Of a DNA stretch of 64,000 nt, positions 55,030 through 63,541 are shown piece by piece. A program made the translations under genes and the position numbers. Positions within the stretch are counted from its first letter, which is position 1. The number at the start of each line of letters is the position of its first letter. Source of the stretch: Paraplanobispora siamensis (lineage in GTDB: Bacteria > Actinomycetota > Actinomycetes > Streptosporangiales > Streptosporangiaceae). Under the pieces are notes generated by a model. That model was not told the origin of the DNA, did no database searches, and saw nothing but the letters and a program-made list of their open reading frames with translations. Location of the stretch: assembly GCF_016863175.1 (NCBI RefSeq), contig NZ_BOOJ01000055.1, positions 78,555-142,554 on the forward strand, written 5' to 3'.

Positions 55030-55581
55030 ATGGTCGTCATGCCAGGGTTCATCGATCCAACGGCCGGGTTGCGGAAGTCGTTTCTAGCAGCGGTGGCCGA
55101 GTTTCGGGCCGACCGTGACTACCCGGTTCCTTGGTTCGTCGACGACGTCGATCCGCGAGCTCTGACAGACGCATGGGGCTTCGAGACATACGTCGCGCGT
55201 GTGCTCGGCGAGCGGACCCAAACGGGCGTACGCAGCGGTTTCGTGCCGATGACCACGCTGTGGTGGGTCGACGGCGAGCAATTCCTGGGCAGACTGGCCA
55301 TCCGTCATCGGCTCACCCCGGCGTTGATGGAGATCGGTGGTCATATCGGTTATGACGTGCGCCCCAGCGCACGTCGTCAGGGGCACGCGACGGCGATGCT
55401 CGCGGCGGCGCTGCCGATCGCGCGATCGTTGCACATCAGTCGGGCGCTGGTGATGTGTGACCGGACGAATACCGCTTCCCAGCGGGTTATCGAAGCCAAC
55501 GGTGGCGAGCTTCTCGACATCACCACGCAGAAGCGTCGCTATTGGATGCCCACGACGGAAAGGGGCACCAGCCCCAGGTAG
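55030..55581 (+). CDS. GNAT-family N-acetyltransferase
   Basis: This 183-residue enzyme has the acetyl-CoA-binding stretch IGYDVRPSARRQGHATAMLAAAL (motif A, RRQGHA near residue 117) and the later N-x-xSQRVIEANGGE (motif B). These place it with GNATs of the RimJ/RimL- and YjdJ-like type, which acetylate amino groups of metabolites, antibiotics or proteins. The substrate is unknown. The start may be the second ATG (residue 4). It is flanked by AT-richer DNA upstream and a transposase remnant directly downstream, so it may have arrived by transfer. Confidence 0.85.
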   Translation: MVVMPGFIDPTAGLRKSFLAAVAEFRADRDYPVPWFVDDVDPRALTDAWGFETYVARVLGERTQTGVRSGFVPMTTLWWVDGEQFLGRLAIRHRLTPALMEIGGHIGYDVRPSARRQGHATAMLAAALPIARSLHISRALVMCDRTNTASQRVIEANGGELLDITTQKRRYWMPTTERGTSPR

Positions 55582-55599
55582 CAGCCGGGCGTGAGGCGT

Positions 55600-56151
55600 A
55601 GCTGCACTGCCGGCGCCGGTGAGGGCGTCGACCAGGCCGACCGCCTCGCGCACATAACGCCAGGCGGTGGTGGTGCCGATGGCCAACCCGCCGCTCAGGC
55701 GAGCGCAGATGTCGCCGATGACAAGCCCTTCTACTCCGGCAAGCATCACCGCCACGGCGTGAACGTCCGGGTCCTGGCCGACCCGACAGGTCGACTGGCA
55801 TGGGCCTCGCCCGCGCTACCCGATGCCATTCACGACCCGCCCGCCGCCCGCACCGTCGGCGTGATCGGCGCCCTCACCGTAGCCGGGATCAAGACCTTCG
55901 CGGACAAGGGCTGTCAGGGTGCCGGCGGCACGATCCGCACGCCGTTCAAACGGCATCCCCACCGCCCGCGCCTGTCACGCCACCACAAGTCGGTCAACCG
56001 CGCTCACGCCCGCATCCGTGCCATCGGTGAACGCGCCGTGGCCACCCTCACGGCCTGGAAGATCCTGTCCCGCTTGCGCTGTTGTCCGCATCGAGCCGCC
56101 AAGATCGTGCAGGCCGTCCTCGTCCTTCAAGCTGCTGAAGACAGTCGCTGA
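55600..56151. pseudogene. Rearranged IS5-type transposase remnant
   Basis: The plus strand from about 55717 to the TGA at 56151 encodes the C-terminal half of an IS5/DDE_4-type transposase (PFYSGKHHRHGVNVRVLADP, AVHD-like AIHDPPAART, DKGCQGAGGTIRTPF, HARIRAIGERAVATL). The matching N-terminal part (ARLSGGLAIGTTTAWRYVRE) lies next to it but on the minus strand, 55730 down to about 55610. The two halves therefore point in opposite directions, so an internal inversion broke the gene. Terminal inverted repeats and target duplications were not found. Confidence 0.7.
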
Positions 56152-56174
56152 TCAAGATGGAAAAGGCTCCTTGT

Positions 56175-56222
56175 TTGACAGTGGGAACCTCTGCTCACCA
56201 CTATGTGAGTGAGCGCTCACAC
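56175..56222 (+). promoter_or_regulatory. Promoter and TetR-type operator of the ABC operon
   Basis: TTGACA (56175) and CACTAT (56199), 18 bp apart, are followed at once by GTGAGTGAGCGCTCACAC (56205-56222), a near-perfect palindrome around TGAGCGCTCA. Its position over the start point suits repression, most likely by the TetR protein encoded at the end of the operon. Confidence 0.7.
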
Positions 56223-56237
56223 GCTTTGGAGGGAATG

Positions 56238-57191
56238 ATGAGTGTGATCAAGACGGCTGGGCTCACACGGCATTTCGGGGAGGTAACGGCTCTGGAGGGG
56301 CTGACGTTGGAGTTGCCACGAGCTGGGGTGATCGGCCTGGTGGGCCCGAACGGGTCGGGCAAGTCGACTCTCATCCGCATGCTCCTCGGCCTGATCGCGC
56401 CGACGTCGGGAACGGCGGAGGTGCTGGATGAGCCGATCAGCGCGCCGGGACGCTATCTGGACCGGGTCGGGGCCCTGGTGGAGAACCCGGCGTTCGTGCC
56501 GGGCCTGTCTGCGAGGACGAACCTCATGTCACTGGCCAGGCTGCGGGGACTGCCGGCGTCCCGAGTGGAGGAGGTGCTCCAGGTCGTCGACCTGATCGGG
56601 CGGGACGCCGAACCCGTCAAGCGGTTCTCTCTGGGGATGAAGCAGCGCCTGGGCATCGCCGCAGCCCTGCTGCCCGATCCGGAACTGCTGATCCTGGACG
56701 AGCCCACCAACGGCCTCGATCCCTCGGGCATCGTCGAGATCCGCGGACTGCTGGCAGACCTGGCAAGGGCGGGCCGGACCGTGATCGTCTCCTCTCATCT
56801 CCTGGCCGAGATCGAGACGGTCTGCGATTTCCTGGTCGTCATCCGCTTCGGCCACCTGATCTACTGCGGCCCCGTCACCGATCTGCTCACCCGTGCGAGA
56901 CAGCGGATCGAGATCGCGGCGGAACACGCGCGGGACACCGCGGCGCTGCTCGCACTGCTGGCCGCCGACGGCTGGCAGGTCGAGCACACGCCCGAGGGCC
57001 GGCTCAGCGTCGCCGCGGACGAACATCAGGGCGCCGACCTCAACCGATGCGCCGCCCGCGGCGGCATCACCCTCAAGTCGATGACCCCCGTGCGCGGCAG
57101 CCTGGAGGAGATCTTCCTGGAGATGACCGGCACCGGCGACCAGGACCTCACGGGAGCCCGCGCCGCGGCTGCGGAACGGAAGGTGTCATGA
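56238..57191 (+). CDS. ABC transporter ATP-binding protein
   Basis: This 317-residue ATPase of the CcmA/DrrA (ABC-2) exporter type has Walker A GPNGSGKS (36-43), signature FSLGMKQRLGIA (about 133-144), Walker B LLILDEPT (about 152-159) and the switch His in SSHLLAEIE. A C-terminal extension of about 90 residues is typical of drug-exporter subunits. Two adjacent ATGs follow GGAGGG; the second has better spacing. The permease gene overlaps its stop (ATGA), and a TetR gene follows. The substrate is probably a toxic small molecule or peptide. Confidence 0.93.
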   Translation: MSVIKTAGLTRHFGEVTALEGLTLELPRAGVIGLVGPNGSGKSTLIRMLLGLIAPTSGTAEVLDEPISAPGRYLDRVGALVENPAFVPGLSARTNLMSLARLRGLPASRVEEVLQVVDLIGRDAEPVKRFSLGMKQRLGIAAALLPDPELLILDEPTNGLDPSGIVEIRGLLADLARAGRTVIVSSHLLAEIETVCDFLVVIRFGHLIYCGPVTDLLTRARQRIEIAAEHARDTAALLALLAADGWQVEHTPEGRLSVAADEHQGADLNRCAARGGITLKSMTPVRGSLEEIFLEMTGTGDQDLTGARAAAAERKVS

Positions 57192-57985
57192 TCAACGCAG
57201 TGCGCAGCGAGCTTCTGCGGACCCGCCGCAAGGGCGTCATCCTCGGCTGGTTCGGTCTGACGATCCTGTTCACCATCATGATCAACATGGTGATGGCGCA
57301 GGTCGTCGGCTCCTCTGAGACTCCGCCGGACGGCGGTCCGGGGGTGACTTTCCCGACGCTCGGCCAGTGGCAGGCCGCCGACGGCATCACGGCGGGCCTG
57401 TCCTCGGCCGCCAGCATGTACGGAGTGGTCGCCCTGTCGTTCTGGGCGATCGTGACGGCCGGTGACTACAGCAGCGGCCTGATCCGGCTGACCGCCTCCG
57501 CCCAGCCCGACCGCGTCCGGTTGCTGCTCGGCAAGGTCGGCGCGCTGACCCTGTGGACGGCCGCCGTCGCAACGGTGGCGCTCGTCGTCAACCTGGGCGT
57601 CGCCCCCGCGGCGGCGCGGAGCGCGGACCTCGACGTCTCCGCCTGGGGCCAGGACGCCCTGCCGACCCTGGCCGGCGCATGGTTCAACCTGTTCGTCACC
57701 CTGTTCGTCTGGGGCGTCATCGGGCTGGTGCTGGCCCTGGTCACCCGCTCCGCGGCCATCTCCATCTCCGTCGGCGTCGGCTACGTCCTGGTCGTCGAGG
57801 CGGTCATCACCGCCGCCCTCGACACAATCGCCGACTGGACCCCCGGAGCCACCCTAAGCGCACTCGCCCACGGCGGCACCAGCAGCATCCCCTACGGCAC
57901 GGCCCTGGCCCTCGGCGCCCTCTACACCCTTCTAGGCTTGAGCGTCGCGCTCACCGTGTTCAAACGCCGCGACATCACCGACTGA
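57188..57985 (+). CDS. ABC-2-type permease
   Basis: This 265-residue membrane protein has six helices in ABC-2 order: an N-terminal amphipathic stretch (VRSELLRTRRKGVILGW), a first helix, a long external loop (about 42-65), then AIVTAGDYSSGLIRLTASAQPDRVRLLLGK, which is the conserved cytoplasmic motif, and four further helices. It pairs with the ATPase encoded just before it through a 4-bp overlap to form an exporter. The C-terminal VFKRRDITD is typical of the family. Confidence 0.9.
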   Translation: MINAVRSELLRTRRKGVILGWFGLTILFTIMINMVMAQVVGSSETPPDGGPGVTFPTLGQWQAADGITAGLSSAASMYGVVALSFWAIVTAGDYSSGLIRLTASAQPDRVRLLLGKVGALTLWTAAVATVALVVNLGVAPAAARSADLDVSAWGQDALPTLAGAWFNLFVTLFVWGVIGLVLALVTRSAAISISVGVGYVLVVEAVITAALDTIADWTPGATLSALAHGGTSSIPYGTALALGALYTLLGLSVALTVFKRRDITD

Positions 57986-58019
57986 CCACAGTGCCACGCA
58001 CCTTGAAGGGGAACGTGCC

Positions 58020-58616
58020 ATGGCTCCACGCGGCACCGCCACACGGACCAAACTCGTCGACGCCACCATCCGGCTCGTCGGCGAACTCGGCTACGCCAAG
58101 ACCACCACACGCGCCATCGCCCAGGCAGCGGGCGTCGCCGAAGGCACCCTCTACCGGCACTTCCCCGACAAGGCCGCCCTCTTCGCCGAAGCGGTCCTGC
58201 AGCAGAACCGGCATGTCATCGACTGGATCGACAGCTTGCCCGCGCGCGCCGGCACCGCGACCGTCGCCGCCAACCTCACCCACTGCCTGACCCACCTCGC
58301 GGACCTGCGCGCCGACATCCTCCCCCTCGAACTGGCCATCCTCACCGACCCCGAACTGGCCCGCGTCGCGCCGCCCCCCGGCGCCCTGCCGGGCCCCCCG
58401 GGACGACTCGCCGAGTACCTGCGCGCCGAACAGGAGCTCGGACGCCTGCGAGCCGACGCCGATCCCAACCACTGCGCGGTCGTCCTGCTCGCCCTGCTGT
58501 TCGGCATGGCCATGAACCTCCCCATGGCACCCGATCAGGGCGCCGCCCCCTCCTTGCCGGGCATCACCGAAGCGGTCGACCTCATCCTCCAGGGCCTCGC
58601 ACCTCGCCCGCGGTAA
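58020..58616 (+). CDS. TetR-family repressor of the ABC operon
   Basis: This 198-residue protein has a canonical TetR helix-turn-helix (TRAIAQAAGVAEGTLYRHFPDKAALF, about 30-55) and a helical ligand domain. It is the third gene of the exporter operon, 34 bp after the permease, with AAGGGGA before the ATG. Family behaviour and placement suggest it senses the exported compound and represses the operon through the palindrome at 56205. Confidence 0.9.
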   Translation: MAPRGTATRTKLVDATIRLVGELGYAKTTTRAIAQAAGVAEGTLYRHFPDKAALFAEAVLQQNRHVIDWIDSLPARAGTATVAANLTHCLTHLADLRADILPLELAILTDPELARVAPPPGALPGPPGRLAEYLRAEQELGRLRADADPNHCAVVLLALLFGMAMNLPMAPDQGAAPSLPGITEAVDLILQGLAPRPR

Positions 58617-58649
58617 GACCGAAACCCATACCTCGGCCATCCCAGGCTC

Positions 58650-59704
58650 CATCATGGCCTTGTCCGCAGGCCAGGGGGCGAGGAAAACGAACGGCCGCTT
58701 GCCGTCAATGCCTCTGGATCGCACCAGCCGGTGATGAAAACCGAGGAAGTCGAAGCCCTCCCCACCCACCGCCAGGTGCACGATGCGGGTCTCGGCCGCC
58801 TTGGGCTCCAGCCCCAGCGCGGTCAGCAGTCCGGTCAGCCGGGTCAGCGCCCGCATCGCCTGGCTGCGTGACCAGCACATCACCACAAGATCGTCGGTAT
58901 ACCGGGTCAGCACTCCATCGGCTGTGCCCCATGCCCGGTCCAGCCGGTGCAGGTAGACATTGCACAAGACGGGTGAGATCCCCCTGCGGGGTCCCGGCGT
59001 CGGTGTCGCGCACCCGGCCGTTCTCCGTCACCCCGGCGCGCACGATCACACGCAGCAGCTTCAGGAGAGACTGATCACAGATGCGTTCCTCGATCGCTTG
59101 TATCAACTCATCGTGCGGAATCACCGAAAAGCAGTTGGCGATGTCCGGTTCGACCACCCACCGGCGACCCCGCCCGTGCTCGTCCATGAGCACCTGCAAG
59201 GCGTCGTGCGCTGAGCGTCTCGGCCGGGATCCGAACGAGCAGTCCAGCATGTCCGCCTTGAAGACCGGTTCGAACACGATCTTCACGGCGGCCTGCACGA
59301 TCCGGTCCCGGACTGCGGGAATCGACAGCGGTCGCAGTTCGTCCTTCACCCCGGGCTTGGGGATCATGACCCGGCGCGGGCAGCGGACGATAGCACCCCT
59401 CTCGCAGTTCAGCGGCCAGCTCATCAAGCAGCCGGGCCAGCCCGTACTCCTCAACGTCGGCCACGGTGACCTCATCGATACCCGGTGCACCGTTGTTGTC
59501 GCGCACCAGCAGCCACGCGCGCGCCAGGACGTCTCTGCGGTAGGTCTTGTCCATCAACGCGTGGAATCGGCGTCCGGAGTCAGCCTTGGCCGCCCGGTAG
59601 AGCGTGTGCTGCAAGGCTCGGACCGGGTCTGCCAGAGAACGTCCGCCAGCGGCGGGGATAGCCGAAACGGCACTCACCGGGCCCCCTTCGACATCACTAC
59701 GCAT
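58650..59704 (-). pseudogene. Group II intron reverse transcriptase, frameshifted and truncated
   Basis: Three frames together give an LtrA-type protein. The first (from 59704) ends at DELAAELREGCYRPLP. The second resumes near 59395 with RRVMIPKPGVKDELRPLSIP and runs through DCSFGSRPRRSAHDAL and PDIANCF to DTDAGTPQG. The third, from about 58970, holds CNVYLHRLDRAWG, the catalytic YTDDLVVM and GFDFLGFHHR. It breaks off near 58653, so the maturase X domain and any endonuclease domain are lost. Two frameshifts plus the truncation make it inactive. Confidence 0.85.
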
Positions 59705-60268
59705 CGACGAAGCAGGGGCCCTTCCCTACCGCCGGTTGTGTTGTCCGGTCGGCTCAATCGGTACTACGGCCACCTCCCACGCCCACCCGGCCGGCTGTCC
59801 ACTTCCCGAGGTCATCGGTTATAGGACGCCACGCTCCGGCGACACGACCTTTCCGCAGGTCACCGGGCCGGTGAGGGCCTCCCCAGTTCCCGCCGCCACT
59901 ATCGATGCGTTCCGCGCCCTCTTGCGCCGGGGAGTCCTTGACGGCTGCGTCTTCAGGATCTTCCCCGCGTCCATGGCCTTCGCCCCGATTTCGAGAGGTT
60001 CGGCACTCCCTTGTCCCGCCCCGAGGGGCGGCTGAGTAACGACGCCGCAGGCTTCGCTTCATGCTACGGACCGCATCGTTGCTTCCCCTGGAAAGGGCCT
60101 TTGACGCTGGGCTTCGACCCCGCCCGTTTCCAGACGAAGCCGCCAGCCTGCTACCGGGCCTCCTGACAGCTACCCGGACCGGACTTCCACCGGCAAGCGA
60201 CGACGAGCTTACGAACAACAAGATCCACCGCTATGTCACGGCTTCACCTCCTGCTCTGCTGGGCACAC
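58650..60268 (-). mobile_element. Remnant of a group II intron
   Basis: On the minus strand the 5' boundary is probably at 60268, where the sequence GTGTGCCCAGCAGAGCAGG starts with the group II GUGYG consensus. About 560 bp of intron RNA domain I-IV material follow, then the reverse transcriptase pseudogene. Domains V and VI and the 3' end are missing; the element stops about 35 bp before the end of the TetR gene. Between 60269 and 60388 lies only exon sequence with no gene. Confidence 0.65.
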
Positions 60269-60388
60269 GGAAAAGCCTCACTGGTTGACGTTCCGCCGCG
60301 CGGCAGTCAAGTAAGGGGTCGTCAGCTCCACCGGGTCGGAGGGCCTGGCTCCAGAACAAGGACCGGGCCTTCTCGCCTTTGTCGCCGG

Positions 60389-61357
60389 TCAGCTCCACCA
60401 GTCCCGCTCGGGCAATCTGAGCCACATGTCAGGCCGGTCGGTGATCGACCGGGCGTCGGTCGGCCGCAGGCCCGCACCGGCGAAGCAGTAGGCGACGGCC
60501 TGGTAGTGGTAGAGGTAGGTGGTGAGGATCTCCTCGGCGGGCTCGTCGGCGGAGACTCTGCCACCGCCGGGGTGGGTGTCCCACTCCTCGATGCCGCCGT
60601 CGCGGGCGACGGCTCCCTGGTTGCCGCTCTTGGGGTTGGCGTACATCCCGTAGCAGGCAGTCCCGACCGACAGGCGCTCGATGACGCCGGGGTTGGATGC
60701 GGTGTATGCCCACGGCTGGAAGACGACGCATCCGCCGGGCACGTCTGTGACGCCGACGACGGCCAGACTGTCGTCCTCATCGTCCCAGGGGTCCTCAAGG
60801 AACTCTTCGACCTCGGCGTCATCGGCCGGTACGGCCTCCAGTCGCCGCGCTGCCTCGGCCGCGGTGATGCCGGCCACGCAGGCGAGGCTGAAGCCGTCGT
60901 GTTCCGAGCGCCCCACCGCGGTGATCAGGTGCCCGGCCCCGGCCACGGCGGCGGTCTCGGCGGCGGACAGGCCGGCCTCGCCGTCGGGAAGGGTGAACAG
61001 GTCAGGGGTGGGGGTGGCCAGGCTGAGCCGTCCGGGGGACCAGCCGTTCATCATCGGCCGCCACGGGTCGGCTCCGGCGGCGACCAGCGCGCGGGCGTTG
61101 TCGGGGCGGTTGTTGAAGACGGCTTCCCAGAGTGCGGTACGGCCTTCGTGCTCCGCGTCGATGTCGTCGACGCGCCGGGCCAGTTCCGCGACCACCTCGG
61201 GTGAACCGCACTCGGCCGCCGCGTGGAGCGGCCGCCCGTGGAAGAACACCCCTGAATTCGGGTCGGCGCCCGCATCGAGCCGGGCGCGGATCAGGTTGAG
61301 GTCCCTCCAGTGGTCCCAGCCGATACCGGACCATCCCGTTTCACCGTTGACGACCAT
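60389..61357 (-). CDS. Ankyrin-repeat protein
   Basis: This 322-residue cytosolic protein has two or three N-terminal ankyrin repeats (LIRARLDAGADPNSGVFFHG, RPLHAAAECGSPEVVAELAR, GRTALWEAVFNNRPDNARAL, GADPWRPMM, about 20-105) followed by a unique domain of about 200 residues, which has a FQPWAYTASNPGVIERLS strand region and GTACYGMYANPKSGNQG. Similar proteins occur across actinomycetes without known function; ankyrin repeats imply protein binding. Downstream, a group II intron inserted after the gene without breaking it. Confidence 0.85.
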   Translation of the reverse strand: MVVNGETGWSGIGWDHWRDLNLIRARLDAGADPNSGVFFHGRPLHAAAECGSPEVVAELARRVDDIDAEHEGRTALWEAVFNNRPDNARALVAAGADPWRPMMNGWSPGRLSLATPTPDLFTLPDGEAGLSAAETAAVAGAGHLITAVGRSEHDGFSLACVAGITAAEAARRLEAVPADDAEVEEFLEDPWDDEDDSLAVVGVTDVPGGCVVFQPWAYTASNPGVIERLSVGTACYGMYANPKSGNQGAVARDGGIEEWDTHPGGGRVSADEPAEEILTTYLYHYQAVAYCFAGAGLRPTDARSITDRPDMWLRLPERDWWS

Positions 61358-61525
61358 GACACTCCTTGAGGGAACGTATGAGATATACGGCCGCCCATCA
61401 TGGCGTACGGGACCGACAGATCCGGGCTGGGACCGCGGTCGTCACGGTGCTTGACGGCGCCGGACAGCGTCCGTTGATCGGAGGCGCTGCACCTCACGGG
61501 AGTGGCGTCGTGGGGCGGAGCCGGC

Positions 61526-61602
61526 CGTCGTACGGCGCAGCCCGGGTGGGCGACACCCGGCCCACCACGGACCCGCTCCACGGGCGGGCATCACCCGCCC
61601 AG
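61526..61602 (-). repeat. Two-hairpin element downstream of the cellulase, copy B
   Basis: On the minus strand this matches the element after the xylanase (49331-49407) without gaps over about 75 bp. Exact shared runs are GGTGGGCCGGGTGTCGCCC and CTGCGCCGTACGAC. The first hairpin here is GGGCGGG-TGATG-CCCGCCC; in copy A one pair is changed to a G-T (G-U in RNA) pair, so folding is kept. The gap 61358-61687 holds nothing else but the terminator. Confidence 0.75.
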
Positions 61603-61637
61603 CTCGCCCGAGGACGACGTCTCGCACAGCGGAACCG

Positions 61638-61681
61638 CCGCCCGGGTGCCCTCCGGAGCGCCGGGGAGGGCACCCGGGCGG
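61638..61681 (-). terminator. Terminator hairpin after the cellulase
   Basis: CCGCCCGGGTGCCCTCC pairs with its complement over 17 bp around a 10-base loop, directly past the stop codon. No T-tract. The stem core GTGCCCTCC is the same as in the xylanase terminator. Confidence 0.88.
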
Positions 61682-61687
61682 AAGCCG

Positions 61688-63268
61688 TCAGCCGCCCGAG
61701 CAGGTGACCCCGGACGGCGTGCCCTGGGGGCCGTTGGCGGTGAAGCCGATGGCGACCGACTGACCGGCGGGCAGGTTCTTCGCCCAGTCCGGGCCCTTGG
61801 CCGTCCAGGTGGTCCCGTTCGTCGTGACGACGGCGTTCCAGGCGCTGGCGAGCGTCACGCCCGAGGGCATCGTCCAGGTGGCCGTCCAGTTGTTCAGCGC
61901 CGATCCCCCGGTGTTCTTGATCGTCAGCTCGCCCTGGAAGCCGCCCTGCCAGGAGTTGACGAGCTTGTACGACGAGGTGCACGAGGCGGGGTCCACCGTC
62001 GGGGTGACCGTGGGCGTCGCCGTCGGGTCGCCGCCCCCGCCGACCGGCGGGATCAGGTAGGGCTGGAGGATGTCCTGCTTGTCCTGGTTGATGGTGGTCC
62101 AGTCGTCCTTGGCGATGCCGCCGGTGTCCCCGGAGTTCGGGTTCCACGACCAGTAGGTGAAGGACATGCCGTTCACCCCGGTGCCGGTGTACTTCATCAG
62201 CTCCTGGAGCCAGATCTTGTCCACGGACGCCTGGAGGGTGGTGCCGAACTCGCCCATCATGATCGGGGCGATGTTCTCCTTGTGGAGGTAGCCCCAGTAC
62301 CGGTCCCAGATCGCGGGCATGTTGGCCGGGTAGCTCGGGTCGTCGAACCACGACTGGCGGTAGACCGAGGTGGCGTACTCATGGGGCGAGTAGACCAGCC
62401 GGTTCGCCACGCTGAGCCGTACCGGGAACTCCTTGGCCTTGGAGAGGTTCCCGCCCCACCAGCCGCAGTCCTCGTCGTTGCTCGGGTCGTTGTCCCAGAC
62501 GTTGGACAGGCCGCCGCTCGGGCAGCTCACGCCCTCCACGAAGATCAGCCAGTTCGGGTTCACCGAGAGGATCGCGTTGCCCGCCCGCTCTGCGGCCAGC
62601 CGCCAGTCCCGGGCCGTGTCGCCGCAGCCCCAGCAGGCGCCGGTGGCGTTGGGGTTGGTGCCCTCGGCGTGCGGTTCGTTGTGCAGGTCGGCGCCGATGA
62701 CGGTGGTGTTGCCCGCGTACCGCTGGGCGAGCATCTTCCAGTCGTTGATCCATGTGCTCTCCGGCGTGGAGGCGACGTACCAGAGGGCCGACTGCCCGGC
62801 CGCGGTCGGGCGGTGCCGGTCCAGGATGACCCGCATGCCCTTCTTGCCGGCGTAGTCGATGACCAGGTCGAGGATCTGCAGCGGCGACTTGCCCACCAGG
62901 TCGGGGTTGACGAAGTCGTTGACGCCGCTGGCGGTCGCGCCCGGCTTCAGCGCGTCATTGGAGAACGGCACGCGCAGGGTGTTGTAGCCGAGCCTGGCCA
63001 TCGTGTCGAGCTGGCTCTTCCAGGGGTTGTTCGACCACAGACCGTGGAAGGTCTTGTTGTCGGTCTCCATGCCGAACCAGTTGATGCCGGTCAGCCGGAC
63101 GGTCGCGCCCGTACTGTCAACGATCTTGTTGCCGGAGGTGTGCAGATAGCCGGTTCCGGTGCCGGCCGCCGCCCCTGCAGGGGAGGAGCCGACCCCGGCC
63201 ACCACGGCGGCGGCGGCCGCGACCGCCGCGAGCGCGGCCTGCCATCTGCGAACGCGCAGGACTTCCAT
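61688..63268 (-). CDS. Secreted cellulase: GH5 domain plus CBM2
   Basis: This 526-residue enzyme has a signal peptide (about 1-35, cleavage near AGA-AA), a GH5 TIM-barrel with acid/base Glu198 in ADLHNEPH and nucleophile Glu340 in MMGEFGT, a Thr/Pro linker (DPTATPTVTPTVDP, about 408-422) and a C-terminal CBM2 (CTSSYKLVNSWQGGFQGELTI to the final SGVTCSGG) with surface Trp residues and one terminal Cys pair. It cuts internal beta-1,4-glucan bonds and binds crystalline cellulose. AGGGCG precedes the ATG. A TGAAAGTTTCA box about 190 bp upstream and the 3' element tie it to the xylanase. Confidence 0.95.
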   Translation of the reverse strand: MEVLRVRRWQAALAAVAAAAAVVAGVGSSPAGAAAGTGTGYLHTSGNKIVDSTGATVRLTGINWFGMETDNKTFHGLWSNNPWKSQLDTMARLGYNTLRVPFSNDALKPGATASGVNDFVNPDLVGKSPLQILDLVIDYAGKKGMRVILDRHRPTAAGQSALWYVASTPESTWINDWKMLAQRYAGNTTVIGADLHNEPHAEGTNPNATGACWGCGDTARDWRLAAERAGNAILSVNPNWLIFVEGVSCPSGGLSNVWDNDPSNDEDCGWWGGNLSKAKEFPVRLSVANRLVYSPHEYATSVYRQSWFDDPSYPANMPAIWDRYWGYLHKENIAPIMMGEFGTTLQASVDKIWLQELMKYTGTGVNGMSFTYWSWNPNSGDTGGIAKDDWTTINQDKQDILQPYLIPPVGGGGDPTATPTVTPTVDPASCTSSYKLVNSWQGGFQGELTIKNTGGSALNNWTATWTMPSGVTLASAWNAVVTTNGTTWTAKGPDWAKNLPAGQSVAIGFTANGPQGTPSGVTCSGG

Positions 63269-63458
63269 GAAGACGCCCTTCGAACGGGAGCTGCTCGCGA
63301 GGTGAGGAACCTCGTGATCGAACGATGCGGCCGGCCGCGTCGTCATGGTTCGGTGCCCGCCCGGCGGAAGTCAACAGCTTCCGCGCCGGCCCGCCTCCCC
63401 GGACCGCCCGCGTCCCCTCCTAGCTCGGACGTCCGGCCCGGACGCCGGTCTCCCCAGG

Positions 63459-63469
63459 TGAAAGTTTCA
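63459..63469. promoter_or_regulatory. GAAAGTTTC box upstream of the cellulase
   Basis: TGAAAGTTTCA is a perfect 5-1-5 palindrome. Its 9-base core also lies 64 bp before the xylanase. It sits between the DUF3040 stop and the cellulase start. Confidence 0.5.
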
Positions 63470-63541
63470 GCGGCGCCGGGCCCTCGCCGTCCCTCACGCG
63501 GCTCCGCGCGACACCGTTCCCGGGGCGTTTCCCGCGCGTTC

